Shown: one piece after another, positions 32,541-41,421 of the stretch | How the letters are laid out: each line of letters starts with the position of its first letter | Position numbering within the stretch: position 1 is the stretch's first letter | Assembly: GCA_017455525.1 (NCBI GenBank) | Contig: JAFTAP010000102.1 | Span: 1-64,000, forward strand | Direction of reading: 5' to 3' | From: Lachnospiraceae bacterium | Lineage (GTDB): Bacteria > Bacillota > Clostridia > Lachnospirales > Lachnospiraceae | Length of the DNA: 64,000 bases | Position numbers and translations under genes: made by a program | Notes under the pieces: generated by a model | What the model was told of the DNA's origin: nothing | What the model saw: only the letters and a program-made list of their open reading frames with translations | The model's database searches: none

Positions 32541-33083
32541 ATGACAAAAGATGAAGTAATCGCAAGACTGAAGGAAGGCAACAAGAGGTATCTTACGGCA
32601 ACAGCAAACGATGGCGACGTATCTGACGCTATCCGCAAGGACACGATGGAGAATGGACAGCACCCATACGCCGTGGTCGTGGCATGCTCTGATTCCAGGG
32701 TAGTACCTGAGGATATCTTTATGACTGGCATCGGGGAGCTCTTCACGATAAGGGTTGCCGGAAATGTCATCACCGACACGCAGTTAGGCTCCATAGAGTA
32801 CGCCTGCGGACATCTCGGCTGTCTTGTAGTCGTGATCTTAGGTCACACGAATTGCGGCGCAGTTGGAGCGGCACTAAGCGGGGACGGCGAGGATCATGTA
32901 AAGAGCCTTACCGACTACATCCATCTGGCGATAGGAAATGAGAAAGATTATGACAAAGCCTGCTGTCTCAATGCCGAAGCCGGAGCTAAGATAGTAAAGG
33001 ACGCTCTCGGCAAAGGAGATGATGCGCCTCTTACTGTCGCAGCGATGTATGACATAAAGACCGGCGAGGTACGCTGGCTGTAA
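32541..33083 (+). CDS. Beta-class carbonic anhydrase
   Basis: A 180-residue beta-carbonic anhydrase, converting CO2 and bicarbonate with one zinc. Ligand motifs CSDSR (Cys and Asp) and HTNCG (His and Cys) are present, with the usual spacing, plus GELFTIRVAGN. AAAAGGGGG lies just before the ATG. The gene is followed by a 51-residue ORF and a terminator. Likely supplies bicarbonate to carboxylases. Confidence 0.92.
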   Translation: MTKDEVIARLKEGNKRYLTATANDGDVSDAIRKDTMENGQHPYAVVVACSDSRVVPEDIFMTGIGELFTIRVAGNVITDTQLGSIEYACGHLGCLVVVILGHTNCGAVGAALSGDGEDHVKSLTDYIHLAIGNEKDYDKACCLNAEAGAKIVKDALGKGDDAPLTVAAMYDIKTGEVRWL

Positions 33084-33092
33084 AGGTTTAAT

Positions 33093-33248
33093 ATGACGCA
33101 GACGGAAACGACGAATATCATAATAGCTCTTCGCAATGAAGGTTGGGCTGCAGACAAGATAAATGATTTCATTACATTCGTATCAACTCATAAGCCTTCT
33201 GAAGAGGAAGCCAGTTCAGGAAAATATGATTTTTCCAAGAAAAAATAA
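33093..33248 (+). CDS. Small protein, 51 residues
   Basis: A short ORF nine bases after the carbonic anhydrase stop: MTQTETTNIIIALRNEGWAA, then a helix and a Lys-rich end. The pattern of a small helical protein and the tight spacing before the terminator suggest it is real. The ribosome site (AAAGG) is weak. No family recognised. Confidence 0.5.
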   Translation: MTQTETTNIIIALRNEGWAADKINDFITFVSTHKPSEEEASSGKYDFSKKK

Positions 33249-33255
33249 TCATTAA

Positions 33256-33292
33256 GAAACCGCCGGGGAGCACATCGCTTCCGGCGGTTTTT
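33256..33292 (+). terminator. Terminator after carbonic anhydrase operon
   Basis: AACCGCCGG pairs with CCGGCGGTT around a 14-base loop, followed by a short T-run. It ends the plus-strand operon and faces minus-strand genes. Confidence 0.8.
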
Positions 33293-33320
33293 CATAATCT
33301 TACTATCTATGCTTAAGACC

Positions 33321-33551
33321 TTAAGCTTCCTTCTGCGAAGCCTCTATATACTCATTTAAGTACCGCACTATGTCGTCTCCGTCAAGGCCATGCACCATGG
33401 CAGCATCAGCCACGGACTCCCCCTGCGAAGCAGGGCAGCCTATACAGCCCATCCCGCACTCCATCAGAGCATACATTGACTGTGGATAAGCCCTGAGTAT
33501 ATCACCTATAAGCATGTCTTTAGTTATTTTTATATTAGCCGTTCCTTCCAT
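33321..33551 (-). CDS. DUF1858 protein
   Basis: A 76-residue protein of the DUF1858 type, with ITKDMLIGDILRAYP and the Cys-rich CGMGCIGCPAS motif. Such proteins are often linked to redox or hybrid-cluster chemistry, but the function is unknown. It starts 3 bp after the CstA stop, so the two form an operon. Confidence 0.85.
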   Translation of the reverse strand: MEGTANIKITKDMLIGDILRAYPQSMYALMECGMGCIGCPASQGESVADAAMVHGLDGDDIVRYLNEYIEASQKEA

Positions 33552-33554
33552 AAC

Positions 33555-35270
33555 TTATGCCTTCTTAGCCTTAGCCTCAGCCTGTCTCTTGAATGCTCCT
33601 ATAGCCTCGAATACAAGGATTATAGCAAGCACGACCATAGCTATAGCAAGGAAGAGCTGGAACCAGTCACCCCAGGCTGCCTCGCCTGCGCCTATCATGC
33701 CGAACTTCTTGAAGATCGTGATGATGAGTGAAGTAACCGTAGCCACAAGCATGAAGCACATCGGGAAGTAGAACATCTTGTTGTTCTTTCCGACCTCGCC
33801 GAGCCAGCAGCATACCGCAAGAAGCGCTATGCCTGCAAGAAGCTGGTTAGCAGCGCCGAAGAGTCCCCATATCTGTGAAAGCGAAAGTCCGCCAAGGATA
33901 CAGCCGATGATGACCATAAGGAGCGTACCCGTCAGAGGATGAGCAAGTATCTTGCGATAGCCGTCAGCATCCTTATATGAAGCCTCGCCGTCCTTTAAGA
34001 AAAGCTCTGAGAACATGAACCTTGAAAGCCTCGTAGCAGAGTCAAGGGATGTCAGTGCGAATACTGAGACCGCAAGCGTAAGGAGCGCCGCGATTACATT
34101 GTACTGTGTTGAGCCCTCAGGTCCGAACATCGTTGCGATACCTGCTCCGAATGCTGCTGAAGGTGAGCCGAAGTCACCGTTGGTATACTTAGAGAATACC
34201 ATTCCGACTGCTATCATCGAGATAACTCCAAGCGCCGACTCTATAAGCATCGAGCCATAGCCGATGGGCTTTGCATGTGCCTCGCTTGCTATCTGCTTAG
34301 ATGAAGTCCCCGTCGCTATCAGTGAATGGAAGCCGGAGCATGCACCGCAGGCAACGGTTATGAAAAGCGTAGGGAATATGAATCCCAGGCTCGTCGTTGC
34401 TCCGCCGAATACGGGAAGCTGGAAAGTAGCAGTGCCTGTAAACGCTGAGTATATGATACCGAATACGGCTATAGCCATCATTGCATAAAGCAGGAATGAT
34501 GACAGATAGTCACGGGGCTGCAGCATTATCCATACAGGGATCAGTGAAGCGATCGCAATATACGCGCCGATGAAGATGATCCATGCGGTCCTGCCCATAG
34601 CAAAGCCTACGTTAAGACCGAAAACCGTGATAAGCACTATGCCGATGATACCAATGCAGGTAGCAGGTCCCGTCTTCATTCCGCCCCTGTTTGTAAGCAG
34701 GCCATAGATTATAGCCAGCACGATGAAGAGCACGGAGATGATAGCCGTGGTCTGGTTGTTGGTTGGCCCGGTAACGAATCCGAACTGTCCTGCATCCACC
34801 GCCGTGAAGAACGTGCCCGCAACGACGTTCACGAAGGATGCGACGACGAGCACCAACACTAGCAGTGCGAAAATGGTGAAGAGCTTCTTAGCCCTGTCTC
34901 CCATGGAATCCTTGATTATCTCTCCAACAGACTTACCGTCATGCCTGATGGAAGCAAAGAGTGAACCGAAATCCTGAAGTCCGCCGAAGAATATGCCTCC
35001 GACTACGCACCACAGGAATACGGGCAGCCATCCGAAGACTGCGGCCTGTATAGGTCCATTGATAGGTCCCGCGCCTGCTATAGATGAAAAATGATGTCCC
35101 ATCAGCACTGCGGGATGAGCGGGAACATAGTCCACTCCGTCTCCTCTCGTATTAGCGGGAGTAGGACGCTTGGGATCGATCCCCCATTGCTTTGCGAGCC
35201 AGCTACCATAAGTGATGTAGCCTATGACAAGCAGAACAATAGCAGCAAGAATAATGAGTAACGCTGTCAT
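33555..35270 (-). CDS. cstA: CstA-family carbon starvation transporter
   Basis: A 571-residue protein with about 16 membrane helices and typical CstA stretches (PANTRGDGVDYVP, GHHFSSIAGAGPI, GFHSLIATGTSSKQI). CstA proteins import peptides or pyruvate under nutrient limitation. It is co-transcribed with the small DUF1858 gene downstream. Substrate in this organism is unknown. Confidence 0.92.
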   Translation of the reverse strand: MTALLIILAAIVLLVIGYITYGSWLAKQWGIDPKRPTPANTRGDGVDYVPAHPAVLMGHHFSSIAGAGPINGPIQAAVFGWLPVFLWCVVGGIFFGGLQDFGSLFASIRHDGKSVGEIIKDSMGDRAKKLFTIFALLVLVLVVASFVNVVAGTFFTAVDAGQFGFVTGPTNNQTTAIISVLFIVLAIIYGLLTNRGGMKTGPATCIGIIGIVLITVFGLNVGFAMGRTAWIIFIGAYIAIASLIPVWIMLQPRDYLSSFLLYAMMAIAVFGIIYSAFTGTATFQLPVFGGATTSLGFIFPTLFITVACGACSGFHSLIATGTSSKQIASEAHAKPIGYGSMLIESALGVISMIAVGMVFSKYTNGDFGSPSAAFGAGIATMFGPEGSTQYNVIAALLTLAVSVFALTSLDSATRLSRFMFSELFLKDGEASYKDADGYRKILAHPLTGTLLMVIIGCILGGLSLSQIWGLFGAANQLLAGIALLAVCCWLGEVGKNNKMFYFPMCFMLVATVTSLIITIFKKFGMIGAGEAAWGDWFQLFLAIAMVVLAIILVFEAIGAFKRQAEAKAKKA

Positions 35271-35344
35271 AATAACTCTCCTTTTCCTTTATTAAATACT
35301 TATATTCCTACCGTAAGAATCAACAAGGCAAATCCTGGTAATCC

Positions 35345-35833
35345 CTACGACCTTGCAAAGAGCTTCTTTAAGATATCGCCTTGACGGTTACAGACGACCT
35401 TTCCTAAATAATGCTCATAAGCAATCACTCTCAGCTCGCTCCATCCCCAGAGAGTGAAGCGGTAGCTCTTGTAACGGCGGGTCTTCCTTATCTTCTTCTT
35501 AGTCACGTCGTCTATCGTATTCGCCGTGATTATAAGGATGCCGTCAGAATTCCTGTGATTCGGTTTCACATCCGCGCGTCTCAGGGTCTCGTCCCAGACC
35601 TTATCAACCAGCGCATCATACTCCGACTCATCCAGAGTTTCCACGTCAGCGAAGAAGGCTGTCTCCGATGAATCCATCTCGGTTATCTTCGCCGACTTGA
35701 TAAGGAAATACTCCTCGCCGTGAGACTTAAATGTCGCTTCCGCTACAAAGGGCTCCACCGGAGTCTCCCGGTTGATGTCATAATAGTGCTCATACGAACC
35801 TATGACCTTATCAAGCATCTCCCGTCTGGTCAC
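35345..35833 (-). CDS. Hypothetical protein, 162 residues
   Basis: A soluble protein with mixed strands and helices ([21 protein letters not shown], then [22 protein letters not shown]). Not recognised. It overlaps the upstream 104-residue gene by 4 bases, so both are translated from one transcript starting at the promoter near 36165. Confidence 0.65.
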   Translation of the reverse strand: MTRREMLDKVIGSYEHYYDINRETPVEPFVAEATFKSHGEEYFLIKSAKITEMDSSETAFFADVETLDESEYDALVDKVWDETLRRADVKPNHRNSDGILIITANTIDDVTKKKIRKTRRYKSYRFTLWGWSELRVIAYEHYLGKVVCNRQGDILKKLFARS

Positions 35834-36144
35834 AAACTTATCCCCTTTAAAGTCAGCCTATGGAAGAATAAAAACACTTTCTCCCTCCCGAATGTCACCT
35901 CATCCTCTATCTCAAGGATGTAATTAGGAAAGAGCACGCGCCCGATTTCGGTAGTCATGTAATGGTAGCCTTGCTTATCTATAAGGTAATCCGCCATATC
36001 ATCAGTAACTATCCGCTGATAAAGCTCCGTAACCTCAAGGTCTGAGTGATTCGACCCTGCGACCTCGACCACCATGTTCATCCTGCCCTTGCTCCTCATA
36101 TACTCAAGAAGCTCCGGCTCGTACACAACTCTGAAATCCTTCAT
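35830..36144 (-). CDS. Hypothetical protein, 104 residues
   Basis: A small soluble protein (starts [20 protein letters not shown]) with a central acidic helix and a hydrophobic C-terminus. No family recognised. First gene of a two-gene operon with a good promoter about 20 bp upstream. Confidence 0.6.
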   Translation of the reverse strand: MKDFRVVYEPELLEYMRSKGRMNMVVEVAGSNHSDLEVTELYQRIVTDDMADYLIDKQGYHYMTTEIGRVLFPNYILEIEDEVTFGREKVFLFFHRLTLKGISL

Positions 36145-36164
36145 CCGGTCACGACCGAAAAGGT

Positions 36165-36194
36165 ATTATACACCTTGTACATAAAAAAGTACAA
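36165..36194 (-). promoter_or_regulatory. Promoter with GTAC palindrome
   Basis: Minus strand TTGTAC (36189-36194), 18-bp spacer, TATAAT (36165-36170). The -35 half and the spacer form an inverted repeat, TTGTAC-T6-ATGTACAA, a likely operator for a repressor. Confidence 0.6.
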
Positions 36195-36215
36195 ATGTTA
36201 CAAAAATGTTTCATA

Positions 36216-36758
36216 TCACTTCACGGTGAGAAGGTCGGCAACCTCTTTCCTCTTAGGCGCCTGAGGCTCCTCCGCCGGCACTCCTATGGGAATAAGAGCT
36301 GAGACCTTCTGTCCCTCGGGAATTCCCGCTATCTCAATAACCTTAGCCTCATCGTATACACCGAGGATAACCGTGCCCAGTCCCTTTTCATATGCCGCAA
36401 GGCAGAAGGTCTCCGCAGCGATCCCTGCGTCAAAGGACTGCCAGTGCTCCCCCTTAGAGGTTGACTCAGAACCGTCACGCTCATAGCCCGCCCTCTTATC
36501 AACCGTAAGTATAAGCATAAGAGCCGGAGCGCCCTTCATTATGGTAGTATTCCACTCAAATCCCATCACGCACTCCTCAGCAATCTTATCCTTAAGCGCC
36601 TTGTCCGTTATGAGCATATACCTCACGGACTGCGAGTTCTTCCACGACGGAGCAAACCTTGCTATATCAACAACCTCTTCAATCTGCTCCTTAGTCACTG
36701 TCTCATCCGTGAACTTTCTGATGCTTCTCCTGCTCTTTAATCCCTCGATAAGTTCCAT
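36216..36758 (-). CDS. Nitroreductase family flavoprotein
   Basis: A 180-residue nitroreductase fold. FMN-binding parts are visible: RRSIRKF at the start, FAPSWKNSQSVRYM, and GLGTVILG near the end, with PEGQKVSALIPIG. These enzymes use FMN and NAD(P)H to reduce nitro compounds or quinones; the natural substrate here is unknown. A run of CTTTCTTCA repeats lies upstream. Confidence 0.88.
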   Translation of the reverse strand: MELIEGLKSRRSIRKFTDETVTKEQIEEVVDIARFAPSWKNSQSVRYMLITDKALKDKIAEECVMGFEWNTTIMKGAPALMLILTVDKRAGYERDGSESTSKGEHWQSFDAGIAAETFCLAAYEKGLGTVILGVYDEAKVIEIAGIPEGQKVSALIPIGVPAEEPQAPKRKEVADLLTVK

Positions 36759-36923
36759 GATAAATCCCCTTTCTTCACTTTCTTCACTTTCTTCATATTC
36801 ATAAGCCTAAATCAGCCATCTGATTTCCTAATTCTATCGTAACTGATTATTTTTTACAAATTAGATCTGCCAGGCTTTCAGCAAATGTATTATCTTTTTT
36901 TAGCAAGTCTCAATGATTTCACA

Positions 36924-38378
36924 TTATATCTTATAAAAACTGCTTACGACTTCCATATTACCTGTTCTCGGAAAAAGATCTATCACTGAAATCCTCCTTG
37001 GAAAATAACCTGCTTCTGCCAATATATGAAGGTCACGTGCCAGGGAGGTTATCTTGCAGGCGATGTATATTATATTTGATACGCCATAGTCTACTATCTT
37101 CCGAAGAGCCTTAGGGTTTACGCCGTCCCTTGGTGGGTCTAGGATTATCAGGTCAGGCTTTTCTTCTAATTCATCTAAGGTTTTTAAGACGTCGCCGCAT
37201 ATGAAGCTTACATTGTCTATGCCGTTGAGAGCGGCGTTTACCTTTGCCGCTTCTACTGCTTCCGGGACTATCTCCACTCCGTAGGAGTGTGATGCGGTGT
37301 CTGAGATTATCTGCGCTATCGTGCCTGTACCTGAATAAAGGTCATACACCACTCCCGCATTGTCTCCTACGGCTGACTGCACGTATTCCTTCACTCTGCT
37401 ATACAGTGCCTCGGCTCCGTGCGTATTGGTCTGAAAGAAGGAAAAGGCTGATATCTTGAATCTAAGCCCAAGGATTTCATCATATATATAATCCCTGCCA
37501 TATATTACCGTAGTTCCTTCGTTCTTCACGGCATCCGCCACTGCGTCATTTATCGTATGAAGCACTCCTGTAAGTGTTCCATGTAAGGGAAGAGCGGTAA
37601 GACCTTTTGCAAAGCCTTCCTCATCAAGCTTCCCGTCTGATGTCGTGACTATGTCTACAAGCAGCTCCCCTGTATTTATCCCTTTCCTTATCAGCAGATT
37701 CCTCAAAAAACCGGTATTAGAATATCTATGGTAAAAAGGAAGCCCGTGGTTTATCGCATATGATGACACATAGGAACGTATCAGCCTGAAATCCGCATCG
37801 ACTATATTGCAGTCCGGCGTGTCTACCACATCCATGAAATGCCCCGGCACATGCATGCCGAGCGTCAGCGGTCCGTCCTTTACGGCATTCCCGAATGAAA
37901 ACTCCATCTTATTGCGATAACCGCATATATCGGGCGAGCCTGTGATGCCCTCGTATATCTCATCGAGCAAATCAATGCTCTCGCTCTCTTCACGATCTTC
38001 TTTGCGAAACCCTTCTGATTGCCTCTTCGTATACTCTTCAAATAACTCCCCATGCTGCTTTAAGGCCCTGATTAGTATCTCCCTCGCCATCTTGTCCTTA
38101 ATCGCAAGCTCCTCCTCGTAGGGGATAGTCTGATATACGCAACCTCCGCATGTCCGGCATACGCTGCAGCCGCTCCCTGTCTCTATAGGCGAGGGATTCA
38201 GAATCTCTAAAAGCCGGCCTTCTTTAAGCCCCGGCTTATTTTTATCTAAAATAAAAGAAATCTCCTGACCGGGAAGCGTGTTCTTGACGATAACGTCTGC
38301 GCCATCCACCGAGGCGATTCCTTTATTGGGGAAGACAAGGTCCCTTACCCTCCCCTCGTATGTCTCACCTTTTTTCAT
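36924..38378 (-). CDS. RlmD/RumA-like 23S rRNA uracil-5-methyltransferase
   Basis: A 484-residue enzyme of the TrmA/RumA family. An N-terminal TRAM domain, a 4Fe-4S motif (CSVCRTCGGCVYQ), the methyltransferase core (FQTNTHGAEALY, DLYSGTGTIAQ, LDPPRDGVNPKALRKI) and the catalytic Cys in YIACKITSLARDL are visible. It should methylate uridine in 23S rRNA; which position (747, 1939 or both) cannot be told. It is followed upstream by an acidic membrane protein gene. Confidence 0.88.
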   Translation of the reverse strand: MKKGETYEGRVRDLVFPNKGIASVDGADVIVKNTLPGQEISFILDKNKPGLKEGRLLEILNPSPIETGSGCSVCRTCGGCVYQTIPYEEELAIKDKMAREILIRALKQHGELFEEYTKRQSEGFRKEDREESESIDLLDEIYEGITGSPDICGYRNKMEFSFGNAVKDGPLTLGMHVPGHFMDVVDTPDCNIVDADFRLIRSYVSSYAINHGLPFYHRYSNTGFLRNLLIRKGINTGELLVDIVTTSDGKLDEEGFAKGLTALPLHGTLTGVLHTINDAVADAVKNEGTTVIYGRDYIYDEILGLRFKISAFSFFQTNTHGAEALYSRVKEYVQSAVGDNAGVVYDLYSGTGTIAQIISDTASHSYGVEIVPEAVEAAKVNAALNGIDNVSFICGDVLKTLDELEEKPDLIILDPPRDGVNPKALRKIVDYGVSNIIYIACKITSLARDLHILAEAGYFPRRISVIDLFPRTGNMEVVSSFYKI

Positions 38379-38391
38379 TACGAGTCAGGCT

Positions 38392-38805
38392 TCAAGCCTC
38401 CTTAGCCTCTTCCTCCTTGGAATCCTCATCCTTCTTTGACTCGTCCTCGTCCTCGAAAAGATCATCGTCATCATCGAAGTCGTCAAAGTCATCGCCGTCA
38501 TCAAAATCATCGAGATAATCCGGCGTGAAATACTTGTAGACAGCGTATGCGATACATGCGACCGCAGCTACGGCTCCGATTACCGCAAGTATCGTGAGTA
38601 TGGGGCTCTTTTTCTTCATTTCTTCCTCCTCCTCGTCCCTCTTTAAGATTTCATTCAGCTTTGATGCCGCAAGGATCTCCTTAAAATCGGCGTTATCCCT
38701 GTAGCTTTTGATCTGACTTGCGAGCTCATCCTTTTTCCCGCTGATGGAATTGATGATATTCGCCCCGCTCGTCTTTGCACTTGTAAATAAACCATCCAGA
38801 TTCAT
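38392..38805 (-). CDS. Single-helix membrane protein with acidic tail
   Basis: A 137-residue protein. An N-terminal soluble helix region, a Lys-rich stop, one membrane helix (about 64-86) and a C-terminus made almost only of Asp, Glu and Lys. The start at 38805 (MNLDGLF) follows GGAGGT; the longer frame has no such site. Function unknown. Confidence 0.65.
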   Translation of the reverse strand: MNLDGLFTSAKTSGANIINSISGKKDELASQIKSYRDNADFKEILAASKLNEILKRDEEEEEMKKKSPILTILAVIGAVAAVACIAYAVYKYFTPDYLDDFDDGDDFDDFDDDDDLFEDEDESKKDEDSKEEEAKEA

Positions 38806-38921
38806 AGTCTTTGTACCTCCGAAAACTACATTCAATCGTATCACAAACCATTATGTTTCGCAATTCCCAAATCAAGAGCCAGCACTATCGCACCGAAGCG
38901 TCAGACAATAACCATAAACCT

Positions 38922-41303
38922 CTATATCTTCTTCAGCTTTGCGAATCCTGCGAACATCTTCTTTACGCCGTGGTCGTCAAAATCAACAGTGACTTCATAG
39001 TCCTTCCCGCCGTCCTTTATATCAAGCACCTCTCCCTCGCCAAACTTGAAATGCCTCACTCTGTCGCCTGTCACGTAGTCGGGCTTCACGGGTTTCATAT
39101 CCTTGCCAAGCTGTATCTTGCCCTGAGCACGTCGTTTCGGAGATGATCTTGGCACGGCGCGGGTCACTCCGCTTGAACTACTATATCCCGCTCCGCCATA
39201 TCCTGATTTCCCATACGCTCCCGAAGAAGAGCTGCCAGCTACTCCGCTACTACTGCCATATCCTTTATATGACTGCCCGCCTCTATTAGGATACTCAAAA
39301 GTCCCGTCATTAAACCTCACAGGTCTCTCCGTCTTCTCCGGCTTCACGTTCATATCGAGCAAGCCGAAGGGCATCTCCTTCACGAACCTCGAAGCCGTGG
39401 CGTACCTCGTCTCGCCGTTCACCATCCTCGCCCTGGCGCAGGTCAGCGTAAGAGACTCCATAGCCCTCGTTATGCCCACATAACAGAGCCGTCTCTCCTC
39501 CTCTATGCTTGCCTCGTCTCCGCTTGATATCGCCATGTATCCGGGGAATAAACCCTCCTCCATGCCTACCATATAGACATTCGGAAATTCCAGTCCCTTG
39601 GAATTATGCATCGTCATGATAAGCACTTTGTCCTTATTCGCCGGATCGCTGTCCACATCTATAGTCGTGCCCTCGACGCCGTTCATCCTCATGAATTCAA
39701 TAAGTGACGCCTCCTCCCCCTGTTCACTCATCTCCCTTTCATAGTCTATGAAGGAATCCCTGAGTTTATTGATATATTCCTCCTGCTCAAGATATTTCTC
39801 GGTAGTCTCCGCCTCATCAGAAAGATAAGTCATGTAGTCCGTTTCCCTGATTACAGTGTCCAGCATATCGGACAACGACATATTCTCTGTCTTATCCCTA
39901 AGCTCCATTATCATTTCGTGGAACTCCTTCATTCCCTTCGCTGCCTTCCCCGCTATGCCTGCGTTCTCAGGCCTGCTGCAGACTTCAAACAAGGTCAGCC
40001 CGTTTGCTCCCGCAAAGAATGTAAGCTTCTCAAGGCTCGCTGCTCCGATTCCCCTCTTAGGTATATTTATCACTCTCGCCGTCCTCATGTCATTAGTTCC
40101 GACAGCCACGGTTAGAAGAAATGCCGTCACGTCCTTTATTACCTTGGTGTCCCAGAAGCGGAGCCCCTTCACGAGATCGTAATCTATGCCCCTCACTCTG
40201 AAAGCATCCTCGAACTCCTTCGACTGCACGTTAGTCCTCATAAGTATGGCGAAGTCCTTGTAATGCGCCCTCCCGGCCTCGACCGTATCCCGTATGTCAT
40301 CGGCTATAAAGGAAGCCTCACCTGTTGCCGAATCAAGCTGCCTGAATCTTATCTTCTTCCCTTCGGGTGCCTCCGTCCAAAGCTCCTTAGCCTTGCGTCC
40401 TCTGTTATTCGCTATGACCTGATTGGCAACGCCTAAGATATTCGCAGTGGAGCGGTAATTCTGCTCTAAGCGTATCACATGAGCGTCCTTATATATCTTC
40501 TCGAAATCAAGGATATTTCTGATATCCGCCCCACGGAAGGCATAGATTGACTGATCGTCGTCGCCCACCACGCAGAGATTCCGGAACTTCTTCGCAAGCA
40601 TGGAAATAAGCACGAACTGCGCCCTGTTGGTATCCTGATACTCGTCCACCATGATGTAGCGGAATTTATTCTGATAATAGTCAAGCACCTCCGGATAGTC
40701 CTTGAAGATGTCTATGACGTTCATTATCAGGTCGTCGAAGTCCATCTGGTCATTTGCCTTAAGAGTCTTCTGATACTCCTTATACGCCATCACATAAGGC
40801 TTCATATAGAAGTCTCCGTCATATTCCGCCTCGAAGTCCTCAGGCTTCTGAAGCTCATCCTTAGCTCCTGAAATGACATTAAGTATTGACTTCTCCTTAT
40901 ACTGCTTCGTATCTATCTGAAGCCTCTTGCATACATCCTTTATTATCGCTCTCTGATCCGTCTGATCCGCTACCTCGAAGTTCTTGCCGTAGCCCAGCCT
41001 CTCCGCCTCCGTGAAGAGTATGCGAAGGCACAGCGAATGAAAGGTAGACATCGTGATGTCCCTCGCTGCCTTAGGGCACATCATTATGAGCCTCTCCCGC
41101 ATCTCCCTCGCTGCCTTATTAGTAAAAGTAAGAGCCAGGATGCTCCACGGCTTTATTCCCAGCTCTTCTATGAGGTAAGCGGTTCTGTAAGTCAATGCCC
41201 TCGTCTTACCGGAGCCCGCGCCTGCAAGTATCAGCACAGGTCCCTCCGTGGCTCTTACAGCTTCTAATTGTTTGTCGTTTAATTCTTCTTCAAAATCAAT
41301 CAA
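38922..41303 (-). CDS. pcrA: UvrD/PcrA-type DNA helicase
   Basis: A 793-residue superfamily 1 helicase. Motifs in order: GAGSGKTRALTYR (I), TFTNKAAREM (Ia), VDEYQDTNRAQ (II), GDDDQSIYAFRGAD (III), LEQNYRST (IV), MTMHNSKGLEFP (V) and VGITRAMESL (VI). A Ser/Gly-rich linker leads to a C-terminal tudor-like domain (DRVRHFKFGEGEVLDI), which is typical of PcrA. Involved in repair and clearing of stalled transcription or replication. Confidence 0.93.
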   Translation of the reverse strand: MIDFEEELNDKQLEAVRATEGPVLILAGAGSGKTRALTYRTAYLIEELGIKPWSILALTFTNKAAREMRERLIMMCPKAARDITMSTFHSLCLRILFTEAERLGYGKNFEVADQTDQRAIIKDVCKRLQIDTKQYKEKSILNVISGAKDELQKPEDFEAEYDGDFYMKPYVMAYKEYQKTLKANDQMDFDDLIMNVIDIFKDYPEVLDYYQNKFRYIMVDEYQDTNRAQFVLISMLAKKFRNLCVVGDDDQSIYAFRGADIRNILDFEKIYKDAHVIRLEQNYRSTANILGVANQVIANNRGRKAKELWTEAPEGKKIRFRQLDSATGEASFIADDIRDTVEAGRAHYKDFAILMRTNVQSKEFEDAFRVRGIDYDLVKGLRFWDTKVIKDVTAFLLTVAVGTNDMRTARVINIPKRGIGAASLEKLTFFAGANGLTLFEVCSRPENAGIAGKAAKGMKEFHEMIMELRDKTENMSLSDMLDTVIRETDYMTYLSDEAETTEKYLEQEEYINKLRDSFIDYEREMSEQGEEASLIEFMRMNGVEGTTIDVDSDPANKDKVLIMTMHNSKGLEFPNVYMVGMEEGLFPGYMAISSGDEASIEEERRLCYVGITRAMESLTLTCARARMVNGETRYATASRFVKEMPFGLLDMNVKPEKTERPVRFNDGTFEYPNRGGQSYKGYGSSSGVAGSSSSGAYGKSGYGGAGYSSSSGVTRAVPRSSPKRRAQGKIQLGKDMKPVKPDYVTGDRVRHFKFGEGEVLDIKDGGKDYEVTVDFDDHGVKKMFAGFAKLKKI

Positions 41304-41421
41304 TACTGTCTCCTCAATCTGATATCTGATCTTCTGTCACATTTTGAATAATAAATCCACGACAGGATTAATGCTGCTCATTCACCGGGAGCCATGCGAA
41401 ACAGCGATGGCTTTTTCACGT

